From an uncultured Clostridia bacterium (lineage in GTDB: Bacteria > Bacillota > Clostridia > Oscillospirales > Ruminococcaceae), in contig CAMCPM010000010.1 in assembly GCA_945876755.1 (NCBI GenBank), positions 24,138-88,137 on the forward strand: 64,000 nt of DNA. Direction: 5' to 3'. How positions within the stretch are numbered: the stretch's first letter is position 1; each line of letters opens with the position of its first letter. Below the pieces are notes generated by a model. The model did not search any database and was not told where the DNA came from. It was given only the letters and a program-made list of their open reading frames with translations. The translations under genes were made by a program, and so were the position numbers. Below, piece after piece: positions 62,303 to 64,000 of the stretch.

Positions 62303-62989
62303 TTATTTCACGCTGCTCAAAAACGTGACTGCTCTGCCCAATATCCGTATATCGTTTAATTCTTCGTTAGTATAAACAAACGGCTCATAGTTCGGATTTT
62401 CGGGGCTTAGAACGATTTTATTTTTATCTTTGTAATAATACACGCGTTTCAGCGTGACTTCGTTGTTGATAGATACAGCCGCGATTTGTCCGTTTTCAAC
62501 TTCGGGGCAATTTTTTATAAAAACTATATCACCGTCATGGATACGGGCGTTTATCATGCTGTCGCCCTCACAACGCAGGCAGAAATCCGCTTTTATATCA
62601 GTCGGCAGCGAAATCCATTCGTCCTCTTCTTTATATATCGGCTCGCCGCAGGCAATTGCTCCGAGGAGCGGAACCTTGCGCATTTCGGGGAGGGGCATAA
62701 CGCCTTTGATATTCTGATATTCATATTCAGATGTATTTTCTTTTCTTTCCATAGGAATATCATATCCCATGAGCCATGCTTCGTTAACGTTGAGAGCCAT
62801 TCCTAATATAGAAAGTTTGCTTTGTCCCGGCTCTGTTTTCCCACTGACATATTGGCTTAAATCATTCTTATTGAGTTTCACATTATATTTCTCTGAATAA
62901 GGTTTTGCAGCTTCGATTATATCAATCTGTCGAATATGTCTTTCTGAAAGAATCTGTTTTAATCTTTCAGACGTTGTTGCAACCTTCAT
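62303..62989 (-). CDS. Phage repressor, CI/LexA type (HTH plus S24 peptidase)
   Basis: 228 residues. Helix-turn-helix at about 5-70 (TSERLKQILSERHIRQIDII, LSQYVSGKTEPGQ). The C-terminal S24 self-cleavage domain has a probable cleavage site in GAIACGEPIY, catalytic Ser in CEGDSMINARIHDGD and catalytic Lys in EVTLKRVYY. It should keep the lytic genes off until RecA triggers self-cleavage. Its own promoter overlaps an operator. Confidence 0.93.
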   Translation of the reverse strand: MKVATTSERLKQILSERHIRQIDIIEAAKPYSEKYNVKLNKNDLSQYVSGKTEPGQSKLSILGMALNVNEAWLMGYDIPMERKENTSEYEYQNIKGVMPLPEMRKVPLLGAIACGEPIYKEEDEWISLPTDIKADFCLRCEGDSMINARIHDGDIVFIKNCPEVENGQIAAVSINNEVTLKRVYYYKDKNKIVLSPENPNYEPFVYTNEELNDIRILGRAVTFLSSVK

Positions 62990-63009
62990 TTTATCACCAC
63001 CCTAAATGT

Positions 63010-63140
63010 ATTATATCACACCTTGAATTAAAGTTCAAGAGGCTTTAGAAAAAAAGTTCAATATTTTTGAATTTAGCTATTGACAAACGAAAAAATATGT
63101 GATATTATAGAACCACAGCAAAGTTCAATACTTTTGAACT
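63010..63140. promoter_or_regulatory. Divergent prophage switch: two promoters, three operators
   Basis: Rightward promoter: TTGACA (63080-63085), 17 bp, TATTAT (63103-63108). Leftward promoter: TTGAAC (63033-63038 on the minus strand), 17 bp, TATAAT (63010-63015). Inverted repeats: CTTGAA-N6-TTCAAG (63022-63039, covering the leftward -35), TTCAA-N5-TTGAA (63057-63071), and AGTTCAA-N5-TTGAACT (63122-63140, downstream of the rightward promoter). The layout fits a CI-Cro-like switch. Confidence 0.82.
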
Positions 63141-63159
63141 AAATAAGGAGGTGCTAATC

Positions 63160-63369
63160 TTGCCGTATGATTATTCTAAGCTGTATGGTCTTATAGCTGA
63201 GAAATGTGGCACTCAGGCAACATTTGCTCAGAAAATAGGGCTTTCAGAACGAAGTATATCTTTAAAGCTTAACGGTAAAATAGGGTGGAAACAGTCTGAA
63301 ATTGCGAAAGCTTGTGATGTTCTTGGAATTTCGGCTGAAAATATTCCCGCTTATTTTTTTAAGCTATAA
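63160..63369 (+). CDS. Cro-like helix-turn-helix protein (DUF739 type)
   Basis: 69 residues from TTG 63160, with AAGGAGG eight bases upstream (a GTG at 63151 lies within that site). The sequence YGLIAEKCGTQATFAQKIGL with SERSISLKLNGKIGWKQSEI is the typical small Cro-like phage protein. It is the first gene rightward from the switch region and probably competes with the CI-type repressor for the same operators. Confidence 0.85.
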   Translation: MPYDYSKLYGLIAEKCGTQATFAQKIGLSERSISLKLNGKIGWKQSEIAKACDVLGISAENIPAYFFKL

Positions 63370-63410
63370 GTTCAACGCTGTTTAACCGAAAGAGGAAGAG
63401 AGGTGGGAAA

Positions 63411-63662
63411 ATGAAAATTTATATTGAAAACGATGGCGCCGACAGCATAACACTTGTTAGCAGACCTACGCTACCCAAGCACGCATACGACGGTAGATTT
63501 TGTGGTGAATGCCGCTTTTTTCATCAGCATTTCAATAACCTCGGTAACGGCATATTTTCAATAAGGGAAGATGGGCATTGCTATCCACCAAAAAATTATT
63601 CACACAGAAAAGAGCATATGACGTCCGATAAAGCATGTTGCTGGTTTAAATCAATCACTTAA
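63411..63662 (+). CDS. Small Cys/His-rich phage protein, unknown function
   Basis: 83 residues. CGECRFFHQHFNN, GHCYPP and CCWFKSIT supply Cys and His residues that could bind a metal. ATG 63411 has a GAGGTGGG ribosome binding site. It lies between the Cro-like gene and the antirepressor, an early-region position. I do not recognise a named family. Confidence 0.7.
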   Translation: MKIYIENDGADSITLVSRPTLPKHAYDGRFCGECRFFHQHFNNLGNGIFSIREDGHCYPPKNYSHRKEHMTSDKACCWFKSIT

Positions 63663-63675
63663 AGGAGGAAACCAA

Positions 63676-64000
63676 ATGAACGAACTTATCAAAGTAAACT
63701 ATGAAACCGACCGCCCAACGATTCTCGGAAGAGATTTGCATGAGGCTCTCGGAGTGGAAACACCATATCACAAATGGTTTCCGAGAATGTGTGAGTATGG
63801 ATTTACCGAAAATGAGGATTATGTAACGATGGACAAAAATGTCCGCCGTTCCGATGGTACTACAATGCCGCAGATTCAGCATGACCACCAGCTCACCATT
63901 GACATGGCAAAGGAAATCTGCATGATACAGCGCTCCGAAAAGGGCAAGCAGTTTAGACAGTATTTCATCGAAGTTGAAAAGCAATGGAACACTCCCGAAG
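63676..64000 (+). CDS. AntA/AntB-type antirepressor (3' end outside window)
   Basis: From ATG 63676 (AAAGGAGG upstream) the frame reads MNELIKVNYETDRPTILGRD, followed by LHEALGVETPYHKWFPRM, NEDYVTMDKNVRR, HDHQLTIDMAKEICMIQ and RSEKGKQFRQYFIEVEKQWN, the conserved AntA/AntB domain. About 108 codons are present; family members usually carry a second domain that would lie beyond the right edge. Antirepressors of this type inactivate the lysogenic repressor. Confidence 0.88.
   Translation, partial: MNELIKVNYETDRPTILGRDLHEALGVETPYHKWFPRMCEYGFTENEDYVTMDKNVRRSDGTTMPQIQHDHQLTIDMAKEICMIQRSEKGKQFRQYFIEVEKQWNTPE

Overview
The window looks like a chromosomal contig from a Gram-positive, low-to-mid GC Clostridia, most likely a fibre-degrading Ruminococcus or close Oscillospiraceae relative. 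The evidence is the Firmicutes gene order (plsX-rnc-smc-ftsY, infC-rpmI-rplT, addB-addA), SAM-I and FMN riboswitches, a GH44 endoglucanase, a GH3 glucosidase with an inserted beta-trefoil, and a spore-coat CotJC fragment. The species name is inference.

Positions 1-48 kb are conserved core genome, almost all on the minus strand. They hold metK behind a SAM-I riboswitch, ribU behind an FMN riboswitch, efp, rpsU, leuS, rsfS-yqeK-nadD-yhbY, tsaD-rimI-dus, polA, rdgB-ftsY, smc-radical SAM-rnc-plsX, trmFO, topA, dprA, an rRNA methyltransferase, the infC-rpmI-rplT operon with a leader attenuator, addA-addB, a 3-methyladenine glycosylase and a diguanylate cyclase. Then come a membrane-anchored GH44, a GH3 glucosidase, two ion transporters, and guaA on the plus strand.

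Positions 49.6-58.4 kb are a degraded integrative element in the 3' end of guaA. It is bounded by 14-bp direct repeats with TGGCAAC arm-type repeats inside both ends. It carries an Xre repressor, an excisionase, a truncated tyrosine integrase fused by deletion to a truncated RepA-like ATPase, a dyad-symmetric repeat, a candidate oriT and a frameshifted Mob relaxase. Its intact cargo is defensive: an Eco47II-type restriction-modification system (HTH-fused C5 methyltransferase plus nuclease), then a caspase-like protease next to a ThsB-type TIR protein. The last pair resembles a caspase-effector (type IV-like) Thoeris system and is the most interesting content of the window.

Positions 58.4-64 kb are further mobile DNA. 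A large serine recombinase (plus) and a second one (minus) converge on a roughly 40-codon piece of cotJC. The second belongs to a prophage-like element with a CI/LexA-type repressor, a three-operator switch region, a Cro-like protein, a small Cys-rich protein and an AntA-type antirepressor that runs off the window.
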